This document shows, one piece after another, positions 18,675-27,306 of a stretch of DNA of 64,000 bases (position 1 is the stretch's first letter; every line of letters begins with the position of its first letter). The translations under genes were made by a program, and so were the position numbers. Origin of the DNA: Jiangella anatolica (lineage in GTDB: Bacteria > Actinomycetota > Actinomycetes > Jiangellales > Jiangellaceae); the NCBI RefSeq assembly GCF_003236295.1, contig NZ_POTW01000002.1:1-64000 (forward strand). Reading direction: 5' to 3'. The notes beneath the pieces were generated by a model. The model was not told where the DNA came from and made no database searches. It saw only the letters and a program-made list of their open reading frames with translations.

Positions 18675-19595
18675 ATGGACGACTTCCCGGCGGCCATCCA
18701 CCAGCACCGGCGCGAGCTGCACGTGCACTGCTACCGGATGCTCGGCTCGTTCGACGACGCCGAGGAGGTCGTGCAGGAGGCGCTGCTGCGGGCGTGGACG
18801 CACCGCGACTCGTTCGACGGCGGCAACCTGCGCGCCTGGCTCTACCGCATCGCCACCAACGCCTGCCTGGACCTGCTGCGGCAGCGCAACCGGCGGCCCG
18901 AGCAGGTGCGTTCCTTTGCCGAGGTTCCGTGGCTGCAGCCCTACCCGGACCGGCTGCTCGACCAGGTCGCGCCGAGCGCGGACGAGCCGGAGGCCGTCGT
19001 CGTCGGGCGGGAGACGATCGAGCTGGCGTTCGTCGCGGCGATGCAGGCGCTGCCGGCCCAGCAGCGGGCCGTGCTCATCATGCGCGAGGCGATCGGCTGG
19101 TCGGCGGCGGAGACGGCGGCGATCCTGGAGACGTCGGTGCCGGCGGTGAACAGCGCGCTGCAACGGGCGCGGGCGACGCTGCACCGCGCGCCGCGGCCGG
19201 ACTCCGGCCCGTCGCGCACCGTGCTCAGCGCCGACGAGCGTGACCTGCTGGACCGCTACATCGCGCTGAGCGAGCGCCCCGACGCCGATCGGATGGCCGC
19301 GCTGGTCCGCGACGACATCCGGGTCACGATGCCGCCGCAGCCGGTCTGCTACGACGGCTGGGCCGCGCTGGCGCCGCTGCATGCGGCGGCCGCCGAGCAC
19401 GGCGACTGGCGGCTGCTGCCCACGACGGCGAACCGGCTGCCGGCGGCCGCCTGCTATCTGCGCCCACCGGGCGAGTCGGCGTTCACGGCCTTCAAGATCG
19501 ACGTGCTCCGGGTCGAGGACGGCCTGATCGCCGAGGTCACCACGTTCGGCCCCGAACTGTTCCCCGCCTTCGACCTCCCCGCCGAGCTCCCATGA
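18675..19595 (+). CDS. ECF sigma factor with C-terminal SnoaL-like domain
   Basis: The 306-residue product has region 2 (HCYRMLGSFDDAEEVVQEALLRAWTHRDSF), region 4 (ALPAQQRAVLIMREAIGWSAAETAAILETSVPAVNSALQRARATL) and a SnoaL-type alpha-beta domain (YIALSERPDADRMAALVRDDIRVTMPP...). This is the SigG/TIGR02960-type family that also appears in mycobacteria. The C-terminal domain replaces an anti-sigma factor. ATG 18675 gives a start in line with the family. The stop codon lies inside the AT-rich hairpin that follows. Confidence 0.9.
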   Translation: MDDFPAAIHQHRRELHVHCYRMLGSFDDAEEVVQEALLRAWTHRDSFDGGNLRAWLYRIATNACLDLLRQRNRRPEQVRSFAEVPWLQPYPDRLLDQVAPSADEPEAVVVGRETIELAFVAAMQALPAQQRAVLIMREAIGWSAAETAAILETSVPAVNSALQRARATLHRAPRPDSGPSRTVLSADERDLLDRYIALSERPDADRMAALVRDDIRVTMPPQPVCYDGWAALAPLHAAAAEHGDWRLLPTTANRLPAAACYLRPPGESAFTAFKIDVLRVEDGLIAEVTTFGPELFPAFDLPAELP

Positions 19596-19636
19596 TCATC
19601 AATGATCGAATCCGGCCGATCATTGATGATCATGGG
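19589..19636. terminator. 20-bp perfect hairpin between convergent genes
   Basis: Bases 19589-19608 and 19617-19636 are exact inverted repeats around an eight-base loop (AATCCGGC). The arms, CCATGATCATCAATGATCG plus one more C-G pair, are AT-rich, unlike the surrounding DNA. The stem includes the stop codon of the sigma factor and ends 11 bases before the sulfatase stop, so it can end transcription from both sides. There is no T tract. Confidence 0.75.
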
Positions 19637-19647
19637 GCGGGGCGGTG

Positions 19648-21078
19648 TCAGTGGCGGACGTCGAGGTGGAAGGCCTCGGTGTGGTAGCCGGGCCAGCCGT
19701 TGGCCCGCTGCTCGGCGACGGTGTCCTCCATCGGCTCGACGGCGGGCAGGGCGCCGCCGTCGAGGTACCGCTCGCCGCCGGCGTCGACGATCGCCGTGAC
19801 CAGCCGGTCGCGCCAGTCGGCGACGGATGCGGTCCGGGCGAGGTCGTGCAGCTCCCGCGGGTCCGAGGCCAGGTCGAACAGCTGCTCCGCCGGCCCCTCC
19901 GGATACCAGATGTACTTGTGCCGCCCGTCCGTGATGGCCAGGTAGTACGGCACGCCCGGCGGCCCGGCGTCCCCACCGGCCAGCCCGACGACGACCCGCG
20001 GCCGGTCGCCGGCGGCCGCCAGCGCGACGAGATCCTCGCCGTCGACGTCCTCGGGCGCCGGAGCGCCGGCGGCGGCCACGAACGTCGGCAGCACGTCGGC
20101 CAGCGTCACCGGCGTGCGCACCACCGTCCCGGCCGGCACTGACGAGCAACCCGCCGCCGGGCGCACGATCAGCGGCACCCCCGAGGCCGCCTCGTGGAAG
20201 AACACCTTGTTGCCGGTGCGGTGGTCCCCGAGGAACTCGCCGTGATCGGACGTTAACACCACAGTCGTCCGCGCCAGCTCGCCCGCGTCCTGCAGCGCGG
20301 CCAGCACCCGGCCGAGGTTGTAGTCCAGCTGTGTCACCAGCCCGTAGTACGCGGCCCGGGCCGCCCGCACGACCGACGGATCGAGCAGGTCGAACGAGCC
20401 GCGATGACGCTGCCGCCGGAACGCCGCCGGTGCGTCGTCGCCGGCCCAGTCGCCGACGACGGGGTCAGGGATCGGCGCGTCGCGGTACATCGAGTAGTAC
20501 GGCTCCGGCGGGTCCAGCGGCGGGTGCGGCTTGCTGTAGGAGAGCCACAGGAACATCGGCCGGGTCGGGTCGCGCCGGTGCCGGATGTGCTCGACCGCCC
20601 GCTCGGACAGCCACGACGTCAGCGTCTGCGCCTCCGGCACGGTCGCCAGGCCCGGCGACAGCTCGTTCTGCCCGAGCCCGTGCCGCATCGCCGGAACACC
20701 GGTCCGGTAGTAGTCGTCGGGCAGGATCAGCTCTTCGAAGCCGTGGTGCGCCCGCGGCGGCGTGAAGTGCATCTTCCCGATGCCGGTGGTCGAGTACCCG
20801 AGCGCGCCGAGCCGGGCCGGCAACGTCGGCGCGCCCGGCGCCAGCACGTCCGACGTCGCGCCGTTGTGCGTCATGCCGTGCCGCAGCGCCGACCGGCCGG
20901 TCAGCAGCGTGAGCCGCGACGGCACACAGACTGGCGTCGACGCGTAGGCGGCGTCGAACCGGATGCCCCCGCGCGCGAGCTGGTCCAGGTGCGGCGTGCG
21001 CAGGAACGACGGCGCGCCCGGGCCGACGGTGTCGCGGCGCTGCTGGTCCGTGGTGACGAGCAGCAGGTTCGGCCTCAT
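19648..21078 (-). CDS. type I sulfatase
   Basis: The 476-residue enzyme hydrolyses sulfate esters. It starts MRPNLLLVTTDQQRRDT with the metal-binding Asp at about 11. It has the formylglycine motif CVPSR at about 51-55 inside TPVCVPSRLTLLTGRSALRHG; the Cys must be oxidised by a formylglycine-generating enzyme encoded elsewhere. Later metal and sulfate motifs include GKMHFT and VVLTSDHGEFLGDH. No signal peptide is visible, so a cytoplasmic enzyme acting on imported sulfated sugar is likely. It is the last gene of the ABC operon; ATG 21078 overlaps the oxidoreductase stop by four bases. Confidence 0.93.
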   Translation of the reverse strand: MRPNLLLVTTDQQRRDTVGPGAPSFLRTPHLDQLARGGIRFDAAYASTPVCVPSRLTLLTGRSALRHGMTHNGATSDVLAPGAPTLPARLGALGYSTTGIGKMHFTPPRAHHGFEELILPDDYYRTGVPAMRHGLGQNELSPGLATVPEAQTLTSWLSERAVEHIRHRRDPTRPMFLWLSYSKPHPPLDPPEPYYSMYRDAPIPDPVVGDWAGDDAPAAFRRQRHRGSFDLLDPSVVRAARAAYYGLVTQLDYNLGRVLAALQDAGELARTTVVLTSDHGEFLGDHRTGNKVFFHEAASGVPLIVRPAAGCSSVPAGTVVRTPVTLADVLPTFVAAAGAPAPEDVDGEDLVALAAAGDRPRVVVGLAGGDAGPPGVPYYLAITDGRHKYIWYPEGPAEQLFDLASDPRELHDLARTASVADWRDRLVTAIVDAGGERYLDGGALPAVEPMEDTVAEQRANGWPGYHTEAFHLDVRH

Positions 21079-22340
21079 AGGTACTCGATCGTGCCGTTCT
21101 GACGGGACCGCTCGGCCGCGTAGGCGACCCAGTGGCTCTCCAGGCTCTCCTCGAACGCGCTCGGCGCGGCCTGCACCGGAAGCCCGGCCCGTCGCCGCCG
21201 GGTGCGCTCGGCGAAGTCGGCCATCAGCCCGGCGTCGCCGCCGGAGTGGCCGCCGCGGTTCTCACCGACCTGCTCGACGTACGGCTCCGCGCCGGTGAAC
21301 GGGGTGACGGAGATGCGGCCGGCCTCGAGGTCGGCGTCGATCTGGCCGTGGCTGCCCATCATCGTGATGAGGCGGGTGTTGTGCTGCGTGAACGCCGACA
21401 CGACGAGCGACGCGGTGACGCCGTTGGCGTAGCGCAGCGACGTGGTCTGGTGGTCGACGACGTCGTTGTCCATGCGGTAGACGCAGCGGCCGTAGTCGGT
21501 CTCGCGCAGCGCCCGCAGCCGTCCCTCCGGCGACGGATCGCGAGTGATGACGGAGACCGGCCAGGTGTCGACGCCGGCCAACTGCTCGACGTAGAACCGT
21601 TCGGCGTTGTACGGGCAGCTGGCCGCGACCGCGCACCCGTCGATGCAGCGGTCGGTGGAGCCGGGCGGCGCGTTCTCGATGCGGAAGTGCCGCCGGTCGC
21701 CGAACGACGAGACCGCCAGGCACGGGGCGCCGACCAGCCAGCGGAGGATGTCCAGGTCGTGGCAGGCCTTGGCCAGCAGCATCGGGCTGGAGTCGGCGGT
21801 CCGGTGCCAGTTGCCGCGGACGTAGCTGTGCGCGAAGTGCCAGTAGCCGATGTGCTCGGCGTGCTGGATGCCCTGCAGGTCGCCGATGGCGCCGTCGTCC
21901 AGCAGCCGCTTCAGCGCGTTGAAGAACGGCGTGTAGCGCATGACGTGGGAGACGGTGATCGCGCCGGGCCGGTCCTTGGCGGCCGCGACCAGCCGGTCCA
22001 GCTCGCTCGGCGTCGGCGCCATCGGCTTCTCCAGCAGCACGTCGTAGCCGAACTCCAGCGCGCGCAGCGTCGGGTCGACGTGCACCCGGTCCGGCGTGGC
22101 GACGACGACCGCGTCCCAGGGGCCGCGGCGCGACAGCGCCGTCCGCCAGTCGGTGTACCGGTGCGCCGCCGGCACGCCGTGCGCGTCGCCGACGGCGGCC
22201 AGCCGGCCCTCGTCGGTGTCGGCGATCCCCGTGACCACGGCCGCCTCCGGATGCTGCAGGCACCAGCCGGCGTACGCGGTGCCGCCGCGGCTCCCGGCGC
22301 CGATCACCAGCAGCCGCACCGGCGCGTCGATGTCCGTCAT
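21075..22340 (-). CDS. Gfo/Idh/MocA-family oxidoreductase
   Basis: The 421-residue protein has an N-terminal NAD(P) Rossmann fold (VRLLVIGAGSRGGTAYAGW) and the family motif VLLEKPMAPT at about residues 95-104. A C-terminal substrate domain carries HDLDILRWLVGAP. Three cysteine-bearing loops (RCIDGCAVAASCPYNAERFY) are typical of the longer sugar-dehydrogenase branch with a structural metal site. It likely oxidises the imported sugar or a desulfated product. ATG 22340 lies just past the permease stop; GTG 22346 would overlap it. Confidence 0.9.
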   Translation of the reverse strand: MTDIDAPVRLLVIGAGSRGGTAYAGWCLQHPEAAVVTGIADTDEGRLAAVGDAHGVPAAHRYTDWRTALSRRGPWDAVVVATPDRVHVDPTLRALEFGYDVLLEKPMAPTPSELDRLVAAAKDRPGAITVSHVMRYTPFFNALKRLLDDGAIGDLQGIQHAEHIGYWHFAHSYVRGNWHRTADSSPMLLAKACHDLDILRWLVGAPCLAVSSFGDRRHFRIENAPPGSTDRCIDGCAVAASCPYNAERFYVEQLAGVDTWPVSVITRDPSPEGRLRALRETDYGRCVYRMDNDVVDHQTTSLRYANGVTASLVVSAFTQHNTRLITMMGSHGQIDADLEAGRISVTPFTGAEPYVEQVGENRGGHSGGDAGLMADFAERTRRRRAGLPVQAAPSAFEESLESHWVAYAAERSRQNGTIEYL

Positions 22341-22342
22341 GC

Positions 22343-23206
22343 TCACCCCTTCTCGGCCCCGGCGGTGAGGCCCTCGACCAGCAGCCGCTCGGCGGCGAAG
22401 AACAGCGCGACGACCGGCAGCGTGAGCAGCACGGACCCGGCCATGAGGACCGTCGCCGACACGCTGATGTCGTCCAGCTGTGCCAGGCCGAGCGATACCG
22501 TCCAGTTGTCCCGTCGCTCCAGCAGGAAGAGCAGCGCGAACAGGTACTCGTTCCACGCGATCATGAACACGTAGAGCGACGTGGCGGCGATCGCCGGCAT
22601 CGCCAGCGGCAGCACGATCCGGACGATCACCTGGGCCCGGTTGCAGCCGTCGACCATCGCCGCGTCCTCCAGACCCTGCGGGATGGACCGGAAATAGTTG
22701 CGCAGCATGTAGACCGACACCGGCACCGTCGACGCCAGGTAGATGACGATCAACGCCGGCAGCTCGCCGCGCAGCCCGAGCCGCGAGAACAGCACGAACA
22801 GCGGGATCGCCATGACGATGCCGGGGAACATGTAGACGGCGAAGAACGAGACGTTGACGACGTTCTTGCCGGGGAAGCGCAGCCGGGTCGCCGCGTACGC
22901 GCCCAGCACCGACAGCAGCACGGTCGCCACGACCGAGCCCAGCGCGACGAGCAGCGAGTTGCCGAAGAACGAGAGCAGGCCGTAGCCGCCGTCGTCCGGC
23001 GACGCGACCACCCGCCGGTACGCGGCCAGGTTCAGCTCGCCCAGTGACGGCAGGCCGAGCGGGTCCTGCAGCACCGCCTGCAACGGCCGGACCGACAGCA
23101 GCAGCATGTAGAAGAGCGGCAGCACGCAGGCGACCAGCACGAACGCCAGCCACAACACCCGCGCGACCCCGAGGACGCGAGTCTCCACCACCTCCCGCGA
23201 CGCCAT
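22343..23206 (-). CDS. carbohydrate ABC transporter permease (MalG type)
   Basis: The 287-residue protein has six predicted membrane segments and the inner-membrane EAA loop GLEDAAMVDGCNRAQVIVRIVLPLAMPAI, which contacts the ATPase. That places it in the CUT1/MalG family of sugar importers. TGA of the previous permease overlaps its ATG by one base (TGATG), giving tight coupling. It pairs with the other permease and the lipoprotein; no ATPase gene is in the operon, so a shared MsiK-like ATPase is expected. Confidence 0.92.
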   Translation of the reverse strand: MASREVVETRVLGVARVLWLAFVLVACVLPLFYMLLLSVRPLQAVLQDPLGLPSLGELNLAAYRRVVASPDDGGYGLLSFFGNSLLVALGSVVATVLLSVLGAYAATRLRFPGKNVVNVSFFAVYMFPGIVMAIPLFVLFSRLGLRGELPALIVIYLASTVPVSVYMLRNYFRSIPQGLEDAAMVDGCNRAQVIVRIVLPLAMPAIAATSLYVFMIAWNEYLFALLFLLERRDNWTVSLGLAQLDDISVSATVLMAGSVLLTLPVVALFFAAERLLVEGLTAGAEKG

Positions 23207-24147
23207 CAGACCTCCGACTCCTGCTTCAGCACGCCGTACCGGTAGTAGACGGCGAACGCGATGATCAGCACGACGGACATCAGCAGGCCGAGCGCCGCCG
23301 CGCCGCCGACGTCGTTGCGCGAGACCAGGTATTGGTAGACCTGCACGGCGACGACCTCGGTGCCGGCGGCGCCGCGGGTCAGCAGGTACACGTCGTTGAA
23401 GTTCTGGAACGTCCAGATGAAGCGCAGCAGCACCAGCAGCGCGATGACGCCGGACAGCTGCGGCGCGACGACGTAGCGGAACCGCTGCAGCGGGGTGGCG
23501 CCGTCGACGCGCGCCGCCTCCTCCAGGTCGCGCGGCAGCCCCTGCAGGCGAGCCAGGATGAACAGGAACGCCAGCGGGAACGTCTTCCACGCCTCGAACG
23601 CGATGACCGTCAGCAGTGCGATCGGCACGTCGAAGCCGGCGCCGAACAGCTCGACCCGGTGGAACCGCTCGCTGAGGAACCCGACCGGCCGGTCCCAGCC
23701 CAGCACGTCGACGCCGAACACGTTGACCGGCCCGAACTGCGGGTTCAGCAGCGTCCGCCACACCAGTGCGGCGGACACGACCGGGATCACGTACGGCACC
23801 AGCACGAACGCCCGGATGATCATCCGGCCGGGGAACCGGTGCCGCAGCGCCAGCGCCGTCGCCAGGCCGGCGCCGACCGACAGCACCGTCCCGCCGATGC
23901 TGTAGACGAGCGTCGTGCGCACCATCTCCCACAGGTCGGCACTACCCAGCACGGTCTGGAAGTTGCGCAGCGTCAGCGTGATGTCGAAGACGTTCTGCAG
24001 GTCGATCAGCCGCAGCCGCTGGAACGACATCACGATCGTCCACAGGAACGGCAGCACCACCACCAGCAGCACGATCAGCACCGTCGGGCTGACCAGCGCC
24101 AGCCCGGCGCGCGCCTCGCGTGCCCGCAGCGAGACAGCCACCGGCAT
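23206..24147 (-). CDS. carbohydrate ABC transporter permease (MalF type)
   Basis: The 313-residue partner permease starts MPVAVSLRAREARAGLALVSPTVLIVLLVVVLPFLW with a first membrane helix at about 15-37. It carries the EAA motif GLPRDLEEAARVDGATPLQRFRYVVAPQLSGVI. Motif and length match UgpA/MalF-type CUT1 permeases. Start ATG 24147 shares one base with the TGA of the binding-protein gene. The much longer open frame upstream is a shadow of the binding-protein gene. Confidence 0.92.
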   Translation of the reverse strand: MPVAVSLRAREARAGLALVSPTVLIVLLVVVLPFLWTIVMSFQRLRLIDLQNVFDITLTLRNFQTVLGSADLWEMVRTTLVYSIGGTVLSVGAGLATALALRHRFPGRMIIRAFVLVPYVIPVVSAALVWRTLLNPQFGPVNVFGVDVLGWDRPVGFLSERFHRVELFGAGFDVPIALLTVIAFEAWKTFPLAFLFILARLQGLPRDLEEAARVDGATPLQRFRYVVAPQLSGVIALLVLLRFIWTFQNFNDVYLLTRGAAGTEVVAVQVYQYLVSRNDVGGAAALGLLMSVVLIIAFAVYYRYGVLKQESEV

Positions 24148-25550
24148 CAGCCCAGGTCGGACTGGAGCCGGGAGGCGCTCTCGTCCATCTGCGCGGCCGC
24201 CTCGGCCGGCGTGATCGTGCCGTCCAGCGCGTCGCGCAGGATGTTGGTCAGCTCCAGGTCGCCGTACATCGCGGTGACCAGCGCGCCCTGGCCCTGCGGG
24301 AAGCCCCAGCGCTCGAACCCGGTGGCGCCCTCGCTGATCGTCTGGACCGCCTCGTCGCCGTACAGCTCGCCGACGGACAGCTGCTCCTGCCCGGATCCGA
24401 CCGCGAGCTCGGACCAGCCGTCGACGTAGGACGTGTCGCCGGCCTCCGGCCCGGTGCGCATCGGGAACCGGCCCTCCGGCGAGATGGACAGGAACCCCAT
24501 GTACCCGTCGCCGACCAGGTAGCGGACCAGTTCCTTCGCCGGCTCGGTGTCCGCCGACGTGGTGATGCCGAGGTTGATGGTCAGCCCGAACTGGGTCGGC
24601 TCGTCGCCGGACGGGCCCTGGAACAGCGGCAGCATCGTGGTGCGCTCGACCAGCCACTGCTGGTCGGCGGCGCACTCGGCACAGGTGAGCGGCGTGTCCG
24701 CGAACAGGCCGGCCAGCTCGTCGAGCAGGTGCGGCGACCACGACGTCATCGCGGTCTGCCCGGCGAGGTAGTTGGCCCGGGTCGTGTCGACGTCGCCGGC
24801 GCCGGTGGGCGCGTACTGGGCGAGGTCGACGTAGAACTGGATGGCCTCCTCGCACTCCGGGCTGTCCAGCGTGACCTCGCCGGAGTCGTCGACCAACTGG
24901 CAGTCGTTGGCCAGCGCGACGTGCTCGAAGACCTGCATGGTGAATCCGTCGCCGCCGGTGCTGCCCAGCGCGAAGCCGGACAGCCCGTCCTGCCCGTTCA
25001 GCGCCTCGGCCGCGGCCAGGACGCTGTCGTAGGTCGTCGGCTCCTCCAGGCCGGCCGCCTCGAACAGGTCGGTCCGGTAGAAGATCATCTGGCCCCAGCC
25101 GTCGGACGGGACGGTGGCGTACTCGCCCTCGGCGTCCTCGACCCGGATGAGCTCCAGCGCGCTCTCGTTGAACGTGTCGGCGCCCAGCTCGTCGATCAGG
25201 TCGCTGGCGACGGCGGAGTCGAGGATGCCCTCGGCGACCCAGCCCGCGGCCAGCTCGACGCCGTGCACGACGACGTCGGGCAGGTCACCGGCGGCGGCCG
25301 CGGACACCATCGCCTGGGACAGGTCCGGCGCGCTGACGCCGACCAGCTCGACGTCGATGCCGGACTGCGCGGTGAAGTCGGCGAGCACCTGCTGCATCGT
25401 CGCGATCCGCTCCGACGTGTCGTACACCGTCCACAGCGTGATGCTGCCGCCGCCGTCCCCGTCGCCGTCCGCGCTGTCGCCGTCGTCGCCGCCGCAGCCC
25501 GCCGCGACCAGGCCGATCACCGCGAGTGCAGTCAGAGGTCGTCGCCACAT
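24147..25550 (-). CDS. extracellular sugar-binding lipoprotein of an ABC importer
   Basis: The 467-residue protein begins MWRRPLTALAVIGLVAAGCGGDDGD, a lipoprotein signal with the lipid-bearing Cys at about 19. The fold is the family 1 solute-binding protein (ITLWTVYDTSERIATMQQVLADFTAQSGIDVELVGV at the start of the mature part). It delivers sugar or an oligosaccharide to the two permeases. It is the first gene of the leftward operon and faces the Lrp/AsnC regulator across about 120 bases. Confidence 0.92.
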   Translation of the reverse strand: MWRRPLTALAVIGLVAAGCGGDDGDSADGDGDGGGSITLWTVYDTSERIATMQQVLADFTAQSGIDVELVGVSAPDLSQAMVSAAAAGDLPDVVVHGVELAAGWVAEGILDSAVASDLIDELGADTFNESALELIRVEDAEGEYATVPSDGWGQMIFYRTDLFEAAGLEEPTTYDSVLAAAEALNGQDGLSGFALGSTGGDGFTMQVFEHVALANDCQLVDDSGEVTLDSPECEEAIQFYVDLAQYAPTGAGDVDTTRANYLAGQTAMTSWSPHLLDELAGLFADTPLTCAECAADQQWLVERTTMLPLFQGPSGDEPTQFGLTINLGITTSADTEPAKELVRYLVGDGYMGFLSISPEGRFPMRTGPEAGDTSYVDGWSELAVGSGQEQLSVGELYGDEAVQTISEGATGFERWGFPQGQGALVTAMYGDLELTNILRDALDGTITPAEAAAQMDESASRLQSDLG

Positions 25551-25598
25551 GATGCCGTCCCTCCTCGGTGGAGCGCCTGCAGAATGTGGGGCACCATG

Positions 25599-25618
25599 CT
25601 TGGGAAATGTGATTCAAG
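25599..25618. promoter_or_regulatory. possible Lrp-type operator in the divergent promoter region
   Basis: CTTG at 25599-25602 and CAAG at 25615-25618 flank an AT-richer centre (GGAAATGTGATT), placed between the sugar-binding gene and the Lrp/AsnC gene. Lrp-family sites are loosely symmetric with AT-rich centres, so this is a fair candidate, but the symmetry is weak. Confidence 0.3.
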
Positions 25619-25673
25619 GTGTCAACGAATGGAGAAGGTATGCAAGGAATTGCGAACATCGGGCGGTGATCTG

Positions 25674-26678
25674 ATGGAATCGGTGCGACTCGACGAGCTC
25701 GACCGGCTCGTCATCGGCGCGCTGCTGGCGCATCCGCGGGCGACGCACGCGACCATCGGGCAGGCGGTGCGCAGCTCCGAGGCGACGGTGTCACGGCGCA
25801 TCGCGCGGCTGCGGCGGACCGGCGCCGTCCGCGTCGTCGGCGCCCTGGACTCGCAGATCAGCCACCGGGCCCGGTCGGTGTTCGTGCGGCTGCGGTGCGC
25901 GCCCGGCGCGGCCGACGAGCTGGCGCTGCCGCTGGCGCAGTGGGACGAGACCGGCTCGGTCAAGGTGCTGACCGGCAGCGTCGACTGCGTCGCCGAGGTC
26001 GCCTACACGTCCAACGAGCACCTCTATGCGCTGATGATGCACCGGCTGCCGCAGTTCGACGGCGTCATGGCGACGTTCAGCAACCAGGTGATCCGGCGGT
26101 TCTCCACGCCGCACGGCTGGAACCCCGGGCTGCTGCCGGACACCGTCGTCGCCGAGTTACGGGCGGAGCGGCGCGACCGGTGGAGCGAGCGGCCGGAGCC
26201 GGACGAGCCGGCGCCGATGTCGGAGCTGGACGAGCGGATCGTCGCCGCGCTCATCGACGACGGGCGGATGAGCTGGCAGGAGCTCGCCGCCCGGTGCGGC
26301 GTCACGCCGAGCACCGCGCGACGGCGCACCGAGGCGCTGATGGCCGGCGGCGTGCTGCGGATGCGCACCGTCGTCGAGCCGGAGGTGCTGGGCCTGCTGG
26401 TGAACGCGTTCGTCTGGCTCACCATCAGCCCGACGAAGATCGGCATCGCCGGTGAGATCCTGGCCCGGCACCGCAGCGTCGTGATGATCGCGGCCACCAC
26501 CGGCGACCGGAACCTGTGTGGCGAGATCGCCGTCGCCAGCGACAGCGCGCTCTACGAGTTCCTCTCCGAGACCGTCGGTCATCTGCCCGGTCTGATCCAC
26601 GCCGACGTCGCGGTCGCGCTGCGTACTGTCAAGCGCGCCGGGATGATCGCCGCGGACCTGCGGTCGTCCGGGTCGTGA
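25674..26678 (+). CDS. double-length Lrp/AsnC transcription regulator
   Basis: The 334-residue protein has two Lrp-type modules in tandem. The first HTH is at about residues 5-50 (DELDRLVIGALLAHPRATHATIGQAVRSSEATVSRRI) with an effector region after it. A second HTH is at about 182-225 (LDERIVAALIDDGRMSWQELAARCGVTPSTARRRTEALM), followed by a RAM/AsnC domain. Doubled Lrp proteins occur in actinobacteria and act alone rather than as a dimer of single modules. It is divergent from the sugar/sulfatase operon and likely controls it. ATG 25629, preceded by AAGGTG, is an alternative start adding 15 residues. Confidence 0.9.
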   Translation: MESVRLDELDRLVIGALLAHPRATHATIGQAVRSSEATVSRRIARLRRTGAVRVVGALDSQISHRARSVFVRLRCAPGAADELALPLAQWDETGSVKVLTGSVDCVAEVAYTSNEHLYALMMHRLPQFDGVMATFSNQVIRRFSTPHGWNPGLLPDTVVAELRAERRDRWSERPEPDEPAPMSELDERIVAALIDDGRMSWQELAARCGVTPSTARRRTEALMAGGVLRMRTVVEPEVLGLLVNAFVWLTISPTKIGIAGEILARHRSVVMIAATTGDRNLCGEIAVASDSALYEFLSETVGHLPGLIHADVAVALRTVKRAGMIAADLRSSGS

Positions 26679-26751
26679 ACGGGGCCGGAACTCCGCACGA
26701 TCATGTGAATCTCATGCGTCATCGGGGCTCCCGGAGGGCTATGGTCGGGGT

Positions 26752-27306
26752 ATGCACGAGAGTGATGCAGCGCACGATGCTGTGCGCCGCGACCCTATAG
26801 AGATCGTTCCTTACGACACCGCGTGGCCCGAATCCTTCGAGCAGCAGCGACTCAGCGTCGAGCCGGCGCTGCGCCCCTGGCTGATCGGCTCGGTCGAGCA
26901 CGTCGGCAGCACGGCGGTGCCGGGACTGGCCGCCAAGCCGATCATCGACATGGTGGCCATGGTGGCCTCCTACGAAGAGGCCGAGGGCGCCGTCGCCGCG
27001 ATGCGCGAGATCGGCTGGACCCACGTGTGGGAGGCCGGCGACCAGGAGCTGCGGCGCTGGTCGTTCTGCTACCCCGACCCGGCCTGGCGCACCCACCACC
27101 TGCACGTGGTCGAGTACGTGTCCCAGTTGGGCCGCGACTGCGTGGCGTTCCGCGACCACCTGCGCCGCCATCCCGACGACGCGCGCACCTACGCGGGCAT
27201 CAAGGAGAGCCTGGCCGCCGTGCACCACGACGACCGGCCGGCCTACCGGGCGGGCAAGGCGCCGTTCATCGAGGACATCATGCGACGGGCGTCCGTCCAG
27301 CACTGA
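26752..27306 (+). CDS. GrpB-family (nucleotidyltransferase-fold) protein
   Basis: The 184-residue product carries the GrpB/UPF0157 signature IEIVPYDTAWPESFEQQRLSVEPAL, then IGSVEHVGSTAVPGLAAKPIIDMVAMV, which holds the GS and DxD-like positions of the nucleotidyltransferase fold, and WRTHHLHVVEYVS. Function is not established; some members are fused to dephospho-CoA kinase. Its end overlaps the convergent DUF389 gene by 29 bases. Confidence 0.9.
   Translation: MHESDAAHDAVRRDPIEIVPYDTAWPESFEQQRLSVEPALRPWLIGSVEHVGSTAVPGLAAKPIIDMVAMVASYEEAEGAVAAMREIGWTHVWEAGDQELRRWSFCYPDPAWRTHHLHVVEYVSQLGRDCVAFRDHLRRHPDDARTYAGIKESLAAVHHDDRPAYRAGKAPFIEDIMRRASVQH

Noticed and set aside
24120-25628. Upstream extension of the Lrp gene frame across the sugar-binding gene
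   Set aside because: It covers the antisense of the binding lipoprotein and has no family similarity; the HTH starts near 25680.
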